Part shown: one piece after another, positions 40,165-48,420 of the stretch
Numbering within the stretch: the stretch's first letter is position 1
How the letters are laid out: each line of letters starts with the position of its first letter
Source: Trichomonas vaginalis G3
Lineage: Eukaryota; Parabasalia; Trichomonadida; Trichomonadidae
Length of the DNA: 64,000 nt
Assembly: GCF_026262505.1 (NCBI RefSeq)
Contig: NC_067204.1
Span: 2,885,797 to 2,949,796 of the forward strand
Direction of reading: 5' to 3'
Program-made: the position numbers and the translations under genes
The notes under the pieces: model-generated
The model's database searches: none
Seen by the model: the letters and a program-made list of their open reading frames with translations, nothing else
Told to the model about the DNA's origin: nothing

Positions 40165-41490
40165 GCATTTCTATACCATGCGTAAACTGTCATGTAAGGT
40201 GGCATGTAGTCTTTACTTTGTCCCGTTGTTTGCGTATATCCTGAAACGCGATGTGTATGGTTTCCTCCTCCCTCAGTGTTACTCCAGTAACAATTTATAG
40301 CAAACTTAACGTTGTCTTTAACATCATATCCTTTACCTTTTGTCATTGCTGACCAATCCCAATATCTATGCTTATGCCAACCTGCTTGAATGTACTTAAA
40401 TCTATGTAATGACTGTGTGCAGGTAAATTTTCACCTGAAATCGTTTTACTTCCACCTGTTTCCTTTGAAGAGTTTGCCAATACAAAAACCTGTCGACTAT
40501 TTGAGTCCAAGTTCCAAAACCCAGAACTGTTTCTGGTCTGGTAGAGTTCATTGACGTATAAATAGAGCCTATAGGATATAATGTTTGAAGCATTTCTGTC
40601 TTTAATGTTTGAAGCTCTGTTTTGTCTGCTTTCTTGTCATATAAATCTTGAGCAGTGAATTTAATATTATGTTCATCCTTCATGACATAAACATCTTTAC
40701 ATCTAATGTTTTTCATCGTCGTTATGTTTTCATTCGATGTTAAACCTTGTGGAAAGTTAGGAGGTTTACAATATAATACATCCCCATCAGTTCCGTCAAC
40801 CGTTCCTTCAATACTTTCTATAGCAACAGTTGTAAAACTTGTATGTGTATGGTTCTTATTTGCTTTCTTTTCAAGGCTAACGTTTAAGTCTGTTATTTCA
40901 GATATAGAATGTGTATGTCCAACGGCACTTTTCCTGTTTAAGGTTTCTTGTAAGTTTGTAATATTTGCAATGGTATGTGTATGTCCAACGGCACTTTTCC
41001 TGTTTAAGGTTTCTTGTAAGTCTGTTATTTCAGATATAGAATGTATATGAGTCTTTTTAGAATATTCGTTTTCAGCTCTTGTCACTTCACTTGACATTTT
41101 ATTGTCAACATATGTTTTGTCTGCTAGTTCAGGATGAGTATGTTCTTTTGTTGCATAAGCATTGTTAGCTCTTTCTTCTTCTTTTGCTATTGCATCGTCT
41201 ACATATTCTTTGTCAGCTTTGTTGTCAACATCTGCTTTCAAAAGAAGTTCATTTATAGGTTTCTCGTTTAAAGTTCCTTTTGTTGGATTTATACAGACAG
41301 TATTGTTCTTCTTGTCTTGAAATAGAAACTCATCTGTCATTGGGTTTAATGTCAGTTTTAAGTTTCCTTCTTTCAATGACTCAGATATCTTAGAATAGTT
41401 TGAAAAGTTTGTTGTGTTCTTATTTAGAGCTTGCACAATGAGTTGTCGGTTGTGTTGTATTTCTCTCATGGAAGCAATATCTTTCGACAT
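40161..41490 (-). pseudogene. Fibre protein with phage tail-collar-like C-terminus (copy 2)
   Basis: The N-terminal 150 residues are nearly identical to copy 1. The shaft differs: it has two or three modules with KSAVGHTHT and LQETLNR between the YVDxK repeats and the shared KKANKNHTHT. The tip again starts YPIGSIYTSMNSTRPE. Changing shaft length with a constant foot is the way phage and adenovirus fibres vary. It is interrupted. Confidence 0.65.
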
Positions 41491-41508
41491 TTTTATTCTA
41501 GATAAAAT

Positions 41509-42357
41509 ATGCTTCCAATAGAAAAAGAAAATTCAAGAGTTGCTACAACTAAACCATTAGATGAACTTTTTACTAATGTCGGTCAAAAGTTTGAGACAGA
41601 GACCGTAAAGCATGAAGGCTATCGTTTTGACTACCCATTAAGATGGCTAAGAGACCCATCTGTCACAAAAGCTATTGGCTTTCGTAGAATGAAGTTCATT
41701 TCAGAAGCCATACATGGTTTCCCATTTACGGTCGGTTTTGAAGTTCGATACTATAACAAAGAAAAACGTATGTATGAGAAATTTGAACAGGGAAAACTTT
41801 TACAAGTTAGTTTGCTTGTAAACTTAGAAACAACTCTTCAAGCTTTTCAAGAAAAAATAAACGATATCTATATCGAATATGCAAACCAGTATAACATTGA
41901 CGAGGGAGAATACCATCTCGATATTATTTATGACAGGAAAAATGCAACTGTTAAAATCAATAGAATAGAAGACCTTGGAGAAAACGTTTATATTTCTACA
42001 AAATATAACAACTTGGCATGGTATAGATTTATGAGGATGTTAAATCAGCCTGCAGCATATCCAGTACACCCAGACTTTTATGAAGTCGAAAACCCTAATG
42101 GAACATATGAAAATGTTTTCGACCCAGCTGCTATTATTGTTCATGCTTCATTTTCTGGCGCCCAAAACTCTTTCTTATGCTTGGCAAATGACTTTTACGA
42201 AAAACCTACAAAGTTATACGAACCACCAAGTGGAAGTATTTCAGACTTTCAAGTATGGTTTACTACAGATGGAAGAAAAAGAATAATTCCATTATACCAT
42301 GCGTTTTACTTAGAACTTAGTTTCATATACAACTACTATCGAACGGTAAAAATATAA
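41509..42357 (+). CDS. 282-residue Polinton protein (copy 2)
   Basis: Almost identical to 15194-16042 and whole. The start MLPIEKENSRVATTKPLDEL lies 18 bases from the divergent start of the fibre gene, so one short AT-rich spacer must hold both promoters. The exceptional conservation compared with neighbouring genes suggests recent selection or gene conversion. Confidence 0.75.
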   Translation: MLPIEKENSRVATTKPLDELFTNVGQKFETETVKHEGYRFDYPLRWLRDPSVTKAIGFRRMKFISEAIHGFPFTVGFEVRYYNKEKRMYEKFEQGKLLQVSLLVNLETTLQAFQEKINDIYIEYANQYNIDEGEYHLDIIYDRKNATVKINRIEDLGENVYISTKYNNLAWYRFMRMLNQPAAYPVHPDFYEVENPNGTYENVFDPAAIIVHASFSGAQNSFLCLANDFYEKPTKLYEPPSGSISDFQVWFTTDGRKRIIPLYHAFYLELSFIYNYYRTVKI

Positions 42358-42361
42358 TTTT

Positions 42362-42607
42362 TTAATATACCGGTTGTGGTGTTGGATTTGGTTGCCAACT
42401 AGACTGTGGTGCAGGTTCAGGCTGTTGTATAACAGGAGCTTGTTCTTCTGGTTCAGGGTCTTTAGGTATAATACCAACAAACTGACCTACCCTTTTACCA
42501 ATATTTTTGACACCGTTCCAAATTCCTCTTCCTACGGTTTTTATTCCATTCCATATACCTCTTCCAACATTTCGAAAGAAGTTTCCTATCTTACTGAAGA
42601 AACCCAT
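42362..42607 (-). CDS. 81-residue amphipathic peptide with proline-rich tail (copy 2)
   Basis: Counterpart of 16047-16289 with the same repeated NVGRGIWNGIK / GVKNIGKRVG helix; it differs at a few residues, including near the N-terminus (GFFSKIGN), and in the last residues. Confidence 0.65.
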   Translation of the reverse strand: MGFFSKIGNFFRNVGRGIWNGIKTVGRGIWNGVKNIGKRVGQFVGIIPKDPEPEEQAPVIQQPEPAPQSSWQPNPTPQPVY

Positions 42608-42625
42608 TTTACTATATGTAAAAAT

Positions 42626-42988
42626 CTAATGTCCGCCTAGTCTCTTACGTTTCCTGTTGAGTTCCATAGCATTCTTTAACTGGAGCTCATACATTCTGTT
42701 TCTCCTCTGGTAGAAAACATATTCTGGGTCAACTCCTGTGTTCGCGTCATCTGCATAAAGTTGTTTATATCCCACTTCAGGGTTTGTATAAAACTCTTTC
42801 CATCTCATATTTGCATACCATGGTGGCAAACCTAACGCAGCGTCATTTGACATGGCAGTTTGCATTTGTACATCTGTTGGCACTTGACCATAGTTTGCCA
42901 TTGCAGTTTGTATTCTAACTTCATTTGGAATATTCTCTGGGTTTAGTTGTCCAGGTTGCTGTGCATTCGCTAAGTTCTGTGCGTCCAT
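42626..42988 (-). CDS. 120-residue Polinton protein (copy 2)
   Basis: Counterpart of 16308-16670, whole and nearly identical (one visible change near residue 15). Followed on the same strand by the 81-residue peptide gene, 18 bases apart. Confidence 0.65.
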   Translation of the reverse strand: MDAQNLANAQQPGQLNPENIPNEVRIQTAMANYGQVPTDVQMQTAMSNDAALGLPPWYANMRWKEFYTNPEVGYKQLYADDANTGVDPEYVFYQRRNRMYELQLKNAMELNRKRKRLGGH

Positions 42989-43011
42989 TTAATATTAGAT
43001 AAAAATATCTC

Positions 43012-43143
43012 TTACGAGTACATATACTGAACATTTGCAGGCATTGATTCATCTTCATATTCTCTGTACTTTTCTGCCACGTCAAATAAATAAATGACAC
43101 AATGGAAAAAACCCAAAACAAGTAGTCCTATTTCAAACCACAT
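43012..43143 (-). CDS. 43-residue single-span membrane protein (copy 2)
   Basis: Counterpart of 16694-16825, identical in translation. It has a hydrophobic segment at residues 2-20 and an acidic tail. Confidence 0.5.
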   Translation of the reverse strand: MWFEIGLLVLGFFHCVIYLFDVAEKYREYEDESMPANVQYMYS

Positions 43144-43590
43144 TTACTTACTAATAAAATTTCTTTATTGTGACACTTTCTCCAGTTTATAGGACCTCTC
43201 TCATATTCTATCTTGTCATATCTAAACTCATAGTCGTTTATATCTTCTAGCCATTTCATGACACTTTCCAAACCACTTTTATCGGATGTAAAGTAAAAGC
43301 ATGGATGGTTATGTAAAACGTCTAAAGTTTCTAAAGAGTCTCTCAAAGTCCAGTCTACTTGGTATTGAAAATCCCATGTGTTATAGAACGGCGGGTCCAC
43401 TATAAAGAAAACATTTTCCTTGTCTTTATATTTTTCATACAACTCTGTCCAATGACATCTCACAAACTCTATACCCTCAATATATTTTTCTATGTCCTCT
43501 TTGAAAACATTTGTATAGTTAAGATATAAAACTTTTGACATAAGTGTTTCAATGTCATGAACTCTTATAGCACCACTATATAATAATCTA
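43128..43590 (-). pseudogene. Dam-like DNA adenine methyltransferase, C-terminal part (copy 2)
   Basis: Only the part with the catalytic FFIVDPPFYNT and the C-terminal region is recognised here. The copies match up to about 43590, where unrelated sequence begins. Confidence 0.6.
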
Positions 43591-43591
43591 T

Positions 43592-43726
43592 GGTAGAGTT
43601 CAGTTTAGAAAGATAAAGCAACCATTAGATAAAGAAGGAATTTTGAGAAAGATTAAACTTCATGAAGACAACATTGCTGAACTTAAGAAGAAGCTAGAAG
43701 AGTTGGATAAAGGAAGAGAGTTATAA
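43592..43726 (+). pseudogene. Coiled-coil gene fragment
   Basis: An open stretch without a start codon encodes a lysine/glutamate-rich coiled coil (HEDNIAELKKKLEELDKGRE) and stops at 43726. It has no counterpart in copy 1 and looks like the end of a gene brought in by recombination. A GGTTAGATATACCCATCTACCC block of the Polinton intergenic type follows, so it probably comes from a related element. Confidence 0.35.
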
Positions 43727-43864
43727 AGCAATGAATTCAACAGGGTAGAAATGAGGTTAGAAATCGGGTTAGATATACCCATCTACCCTAAATTTATTTT
43801 TGTGCTATGTTTTCATACGTGTGGGGGTGGTGATATCATTTATTTTTATTTTATTTTTATATAA

Positions 43865-44116
43865 ATGACGAAAACTATTGAGATAACAAACTACAACGGT
43901 CATGAGTTCAAGAATTTGTTCTTCGTTCCTCGTGAAAATACATTCTATCAGATACGAGGGAGAAAGGGTAAAGTTAGTTTGAGCGTTTACGACAACAAAC
44001 ATAATGGGAGATATATAAAAGTCTTATATACGAAAAAAAGAGATCTGACATTGTGTCAGATCTCAGTAAAAGTGACATTTACATGTCAAAAAAATAGAAT
44101 GAGTTTAAGTAATTAA
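43865..44116 (+). CDS. 83-residue hypothetical protein
   Basis: The frame starts MTKTIEITNYNGHEFKNLFF. The first 60 residues look like a small beta-rich domain (FYQIRGRKGKVSLSVYDNKH). The rest reads through a perfect hairpin at 44040-44064 and is probably not authentic. The family is not recognised. Confidence 0.35.
   Translation: MTKTIEITNYNGHEFKNLFFVPRENTFYQIRGRKGKVSLSVYDNKHNGRYIKVLYTKKRDLTLCQISVKVTFTCQKNRMSLSN
44040..44064. repeat. Perfect hairpin GAGATCTGACA / TGTCAGATCTC
   Basis: An 11-bp perfect stem with a TTG loop. It is followed at once by AAAAGTGACA (44068-44077). It could be a terminator for the upstream frame or a further unit of the hairpin cluster that begins 57 bases later. 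Confidence 0.6.
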
Positions 44117-44120
44117 AATT

Positions 44121-45087
44121 GAGGGTGAGAGTAGTATTGTATGAAATAATATCTCTCACCCTCCAATTCATCCTATGGCGCCGAAAAAATTTTGGTGAAA
44201 TGCGACCACATTTCACCAAAATTTCTCGGCGCCATATAGAGAACTAGAGCCTGTGAGGTACTGATACTATCCATGTACCTCGCAGGCTCTAGTTCCAAGC
44301 CAAAATGGCTAAAAATTGCCCGCAATTGTTCACATTGCGGGCAATTTTTAGCCATTTTGGCTGGGAATTGGAGGGTGAGAGTAGTATTGTATGAAATAAT
44401 ATCTCTCACCCTCCAATTCATCCTATGGCGCCGAAAAAATTTTGGTGAAATGCGACCACATTTCACCAAAATTTCTCGGCGCCATATAGAGAACTAGAGC
44501 CTGTGAGGTACTGATACTATCCATGTACCTCGCAGGCTCTAGTTCCAAGCCAAAATGGCTAAAAATTGCCCGCAATTGTTCACATTGCGGGCAATTTTTA
44601 GCCATTTTGGCTGGGAATTGGAGGGTGAGAGTAGTATTGTATGAAATAATATCTCTCACCCTCCAATTCATCCTATGGCGCCGAAAAAATTTTGGTGAAA
44701 TGCGACCACATTTCACCAAAATTTCTCGGCGCCATATAGAGAACTAGAGCCTGTGAGGTACTGATACTATCCATGTACCTCGCAGGCTCTAGTTCCAAGC
44801 CAAAATGGCTAAAAATTGCCCGCAATTGTTCACATTGCGGGCAATTTTTAGCCATTTTGGCTGGGAATTGGAGGGTGAGAGTAGTATTGTATGAAATAAT
44901 ATCTCTCACCCTCCAATTCATCCTATGGCGCCGAAAAAATTTTGGTGAAATGCGACCACATTTCACCAAAATTTCTCGGCGCCATATAGAGAACTAGAGC
45001 CTGTGAGGTACTGATACTATCCATGTACCTCGCAGGCTCTAGTTCCAAGCCAAAATGGCTAAAAATTGCCCGCAATTGTTCACATTC
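44121..45087. repeat. Tandem 250-bp satellite made of four hairpins per unit
   Basis: Units begin at 44121, 44371, 44621 and 44871, and the fourth stops inside its last hairpin. Apart from the first few bases, the units appear identical. In the second unit the hairpins are A 44366-44418 (16-bp stem, 21-base loop), B 44424-44486 (about 27-bp stem with one mismatch or gap, 6-base loop), C 44491-44545 (about 21-bp stem, 13-base loop) and D 44546-44615 (about 31-bp stem, 7-base loop). Only about ten bases per unit lie outside a hairpin. The 98- and 74-residue frames repeated here in both strands follow from the symmetry and are not genes. Confidence 0.9.
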
Positions 45088-45557
45088 CCATCTTTTGTTG
45101 GTAAGACGAAGAATATGAAATAAATTATGAAGAAGATAATGATGAATAAAATATCACTTTTTATATTTTTGACACGTAAAGTTGTCACTTTTCTGTCAAA
45201 CCGTTTTTATCGTTTTCGTATATAACAAAAGCAATAGATACAAATGGTAAGCGTGTTTCATTAGCTTTGTCAAAACTTACTAACATTTATTTTGACAGTG
45301 ACTTTGACTCTGACGATTGGAGTGACAGCAGCGATAGTGAAGAATATGAACTGTTGTGTGAAGCAAAGCAATGGGAAGAGTTGCAATACTTTTGTAAATG
45401 AGAACGTTTATTTTTTACAGTAGTAAAGTCGTTAGTGAAAACGTTAGTGAGGTGAAGTGGTTGGCGGCTTTGTAAATATTTAAGGTTAAGTTAGTGTTGT
45501 CGTTTGTGTTGTAAAATATACGTTAGCGGTTTTGTAAAGTATCAAATTCACATATAA
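45088..45557. other. Spacer with a gene-end fragment
   Basis: AAAAGTGACA is present on the minus strand at 45183-45192, and CTGTCAAACCGTTTTTATCG near 45193 resembles the leader of Polinton copy 2 near 19300. An open stretch without a start codon at about 45240-45401 encodes an aspartate/serine-rich tail (FDSDFDSDDWSDSSDSEEY) and is probably the remnant of a gene end. Nothing else is recognised. Confidence 0.4.
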
Positions 45558-45825
45558 TGGGTAAGGAGGCGCGCAGTGCCTCCGTACCCAAGATATGTAT
45601 ACTAACTAATGTTGGTGGATTTGGTTTTCTGCCGCGACTAACTTTTGGTAATTCGATTTCTTGAAGTTGAAATGCTCTTCTTATTGTATTTTCGGCAACA
45701 TTCAATTTAATTTTACCATTTTCCAATTCAACTTCCTTTCCCACACTTTTGTAAGATTCACCTTCTTCTATTCTTCTTTTAGCTTCAAATAGCCATTCTC
45801 TGCTTATAGATTTGGCATTAGTCAT
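45523..45825 (-). CDS. Hypothetical protein with helix-turn-helix-like N-terminus
   Basis: The frame starts MTNAKSISREWLFEAKRRIE. Residues 5-60 read as three helices in a homeodomain-like arrangement (EGESYKSVGKEVEL, then LNVAENTIRRAFQ), followed by SRGRKPNPPT, which looks like an AT-hook. Such N-termini occur on transposases and small DNA-binding proteins. The last 30 residues run through the hairpin at 45558-45590, so the gene may be cut there by an insertion. Confidence 0.35.
   Translation of the reverse strand: MTNAKSISREWLFEAKRRIEEGESYKSVGKEVELENGKIKLNVAENTIRRAFQLQEIELPKVSRGRKPNPPTLVSIHILGTEALRASLPIICEFDTLQNR
45558..45590. repeat. Two-part hairpin, possible element end
   Basis: TGGGTA (45558-45563) pairs with TACCCA (45585-45590), with a 1x1 internal loop. 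GGAGGC (45565-45570) pairs with GCCTCC (45578-45583), and two more inner pairs leave a GCA loop. The design (outer stem, small internal loop, inner stem, three-base loop) is that of the Polinton ends at 17849 and 18999, but the sequence is different. Confidence 0.5.
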
Positions 45826-46901
45826 AAAAGTGGTCCTTCTTTTGTGATAAGATTCAAATTTGAATGTGGATGATAAATAAAAATCAAAAATAATTGTTAT
45901 AATTTAAATGAAGAAGTAATTTAAAACGATTTTATTTATGATCAAATTTTATATATTTTTTTGGATCAAATCCATTTTAATAGAATTTATATACTATTCA
46001 TCTATTAGTAAACACTACCGTATATTATTTTTTAAGCTATCTTATTTTTTGAAATTTTATTCAAATCTTTGGTCGCAAGAAGAATTGCATGATAAATAAA
46101 AACATTTAATCAAAGTCAATTTTATTTTTCATATTCAAATGGACTGAGTGTTAACATTTAACATTTTTTGCTAATTGTCGTCAAAAATTAGGCGTAAAGC
46201 AAAAATTGATATTTCATATGGTTTTATGATAGATAAGCATTATATTCCCACTCATTATATTCGTAAATTTTGAGGTTTATCCTTCGCTTTTAAGATCATT
46301 GAATTTGATTTTTATATAAAATAGTTATATATTAGAAAATAATATGAGTTTATGTGATATTATTTTTCAGAAGATTTCATTCTATATGCCTATGAAAAGT
46401 ACTCTCAAAACTAACTTTTTCCTAATTATAATTAAATCTAGAATATTGTATTATGCTTAGTATTATTTCATTTTTCTCATTCAATTTAGAATTTACAAAT
46501 GTCAAAAAATTGAGAGCTGTCACTTTTGATGAATTTCTGTTTATTACATTTTGATTCATTTTTTGATGAGTATTGAAAATGTAAATGAGTGATTTACAAA
46601 TAGAATTGTTTCACATAGAACGATTGTTTTTGTTCTAGAACTGACTTAAATATATACATGTATATGTTTTTCTAATTGTGAGATGAGTCGCAGGATTTTA
46701 AAATTTAAAATTACCCTCCAATTAGATTTGAATATTCTAATTTTTACTTTTTAAAATAACGACTTTTTAACAATAATACGTTACTGAAGCAAACAACACA
46801 AGATTTTGGTAATGTTTGAAAGGATCTATAAAGTTTTCATAAATTTATTTTTCATGTTTGTAAAACTTTATAGATTCTCAAATTCAATTCAATTTTCATA
46901 A
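45826..46901. other. AT-rich intergenic DNA
   Basis: No gene is recognised in this very AT-rich stretch. AAAAGTGACA occurs on the minus strand at 46519-46528, far from any start codon on that strand. TTCATAAATTTATTTTTCATG and TTTTCATAAATG just before 46902 are simple AT-rich upstream sequence. Confidence 0.5.
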
Positions 46902-47819
46902 ATGTTAGGTATATTTATCTGTTTAGCTTCTAGTGCTCTAGGTAAAAGAATGAAACTTGATGATAAAGACGTAATTCCAAACTGCCCATCTATAAGTTGG
47001 GAGGAATCAGAAACATCTTTCACCGAAGAAAATATTAATGCAGGTGAATGCAGATCTATTTCTTCCTATGCATACGCAGTTGCTAGTGAGTCAGACTTTG
47101 ATGTTGATTTATACCATTTTAATGATTTATCAAAGCCATTCAAAACAGTAACGAATCCTATTTTCATAAATAATCCTGGTGCTACACATGATGCAGATGC
47201 TGGATTTCTCGCAGCAATTAGATGTCATGACAAAGAAAAAGAATGTAAAGTACAACTGATTTTACAATATTTTCCATCTTGGGTATCCGAAATAGATGGC
47301 CAAAATATAAATAATGAACTATATATTACTTCCCTCAAGAGCGGCAAAATAGAAAAGGATGTTAAGGTGAATAATGCAGGGATTGGAACATCATTTTTAT
47401 CGAGAAACACCTATAAAGTTGTTGGCGAACCAAAAGATAAGGTAAAAATTATAATAATTCCTGATTATGAAACTGCAGCTAATGAAGTTGAAGTCACTGG
47501 CCCTGCTACAACAGTTGGCGGTTCTGAAGAGCAAATTAAGGTGACAATTACATATGAAACTACAAAAGAAGGGGATAAGCTATGGTTTCCCGAGTTTGCA
47601 GGCTGGATTCCTCAAAGAGCTGATGCTTTCAGAGTTGAAGATCTCACAAATGAAGCATCTTCCAACACGCCTACCCCTACAGCAAGTTCCAACAAGCTTT
47701 CAGGCGGAGCAATTGCAGGTATTGTAATTGCATGTGTTGTTGTTGTTGGTGCCATTGTCGGTGTTCTTGTCTGGTTCTTTGTTTGCAAGGGTGCTTCTGC
47801 AGTTGCTCCAGAACCATAA
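46902..47819 (+). CDS. Surface protein with signal peptide and C-terminal membrane anchor
   Basis: This protein has 305 residues. A short hydrophobic start (MLGIFICLASSALG) acts as a probable signal peptide. A beta-rich ectodomain follows with paired cysteines (for example AAIRCHDKEKECKVQLI). Residues about 235-268 are a threonine/serine/proline stalk, residues about 270-295 one transmembrane segment (GIVIACVVVVGAIVGVLVWF), and a ten-residue cytoplasmic tail ends VAPEP. This plan of large exposed domain, single anchor and tiny tail is common in the surface proteins of trichomonads. The family of the ectodomain is not recognised. The second part resembles the ends of trichomonad BspA-like and similar surface proteins only in the anchor. 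Confidence 0.7.
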   Translation: MLGIFICLASSALGKRMKLDDKDVIPNCPSISWEESETSFTEENINAGECRSISSYAYAVASESDFDVDLYHFNDLSKPFKTVTNPIFINNPGATHDADAGFLAAIRCHDKEKECKVQLILQYFPSWVSEIDGQNINNELYITSLKSGKIEKDVKVNNAGIGTSFLSRNTYKVVGEPKDKVKIIIIPDYETAANEVEVTGPATTVGGSEEQIKVTITYETTKEGDKLWFPEFAGWIPQRADAFRVEDLTNEASSNTPTPTASSNKLSGGAIAGIVIACVVVVGAIVGVLVWFFVCKGASAVAPEP

Positions 47820-48401
47820 TGCTTTATAAAAGCATCATATTTCAAATGCATATATTCATTTTTATTTACTGATATGAACACAAAAATAAGTGATATTATA
47901 TCATACTTTTAAAATTATAAGTTTAATAAAATTGATCAATTTCTCAACTTGTGAGAATTGATAATAAAATGTGTTATGTCAAACTTGAAATATGTCTCCT
48001 GAAATTTTGAATGTGTTGCAACGTACAGGTTTTAACAAAAATTGGAAGACTAGAAACAAATCAAATTAAAATTTGAAATTGACCATTTTGACCGGTACTT
48101 TTGTATCAGTATCGATTGGGTAATTTTCAGGATAAAGTAGTTTGTTGTAAAAATTTGTATGAAGTCGGAATGCAGATGAGATTTCTGACATTCATAGTAA
48201 ATGGCTCCAGGATCTCAAATTAAGTACCATTGATATCGACTTAAAAATTTAGATCGCGAGATGCCTCTTCATCCAGCAATAAAATATAAATATCAGCAAT
48301 AATATTTATATTTTATAGTATATAGCGAATGGAAACTTTTTTTTCAAATTATATATGCACCCTGTTACATGATAATAAAATTACTTTGATTGATTTATTA
48401 G
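47820..48401. other. AT-rich intergenic DNA
   Basis: There is no gene or repeat that I can support. Short degenerate palindromes only. Confidence 0.5.
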
Positions 48402-48411
48402 AAAAGTGACA
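48402..48411 (+). promoter_or_regulatory. AAAAGTGACA motif upstream of 48421
   Basis: This exact 10-mer ends nine bases before the start codon at 48421. Its closeness to the ATG suggests a core promoter or initiator element, as trichomonad 5' leaders are very short. Confidence 0.5.
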
Positions 48412-48420
48412 ATTGAGATA

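Larger units (their letters stand above)
18994..43590. mobile_element. Polinton/Maverick copy 2
   Basis: This begins at a terminal repeat at 18994-19031 and has the full family set in order: left-end proteins, major capsid protein, penton-like protein, SF3 helicase, packaging ATPase, KilA-N protein, family B polymerase, DDE integrase, fibre protein and part of a DNA methyltransferase. It is parallel to copy 1, offset by about 24.7 kb at the left and 26.3 kb at the right of the shared region. It is broken, with a dozen or more interruptions. Close identity to copy 1 means it is young. The right boundary is uncertain: homology to copy 1 stops at about 43590, and the zone to 45590 may or may not belong to it. 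Confidence 0.9.

Noticed and set aside
44173-44997. Identical 98- and 74-residue frames repeated three times on both strands
   Set aside because: They arise from translating the palindromic 250-bp satellite in both directions. No start context, no family features; the repeat symmetry explains them.
45240-45401. Possible splice acceptor (ACTAAC followed by ACAG) before the acidic tail
   Set aside because: Spacing between ACTAAC and AG does not fit the tight trichomonad branch-acceptor motif, and no matching donor was found.
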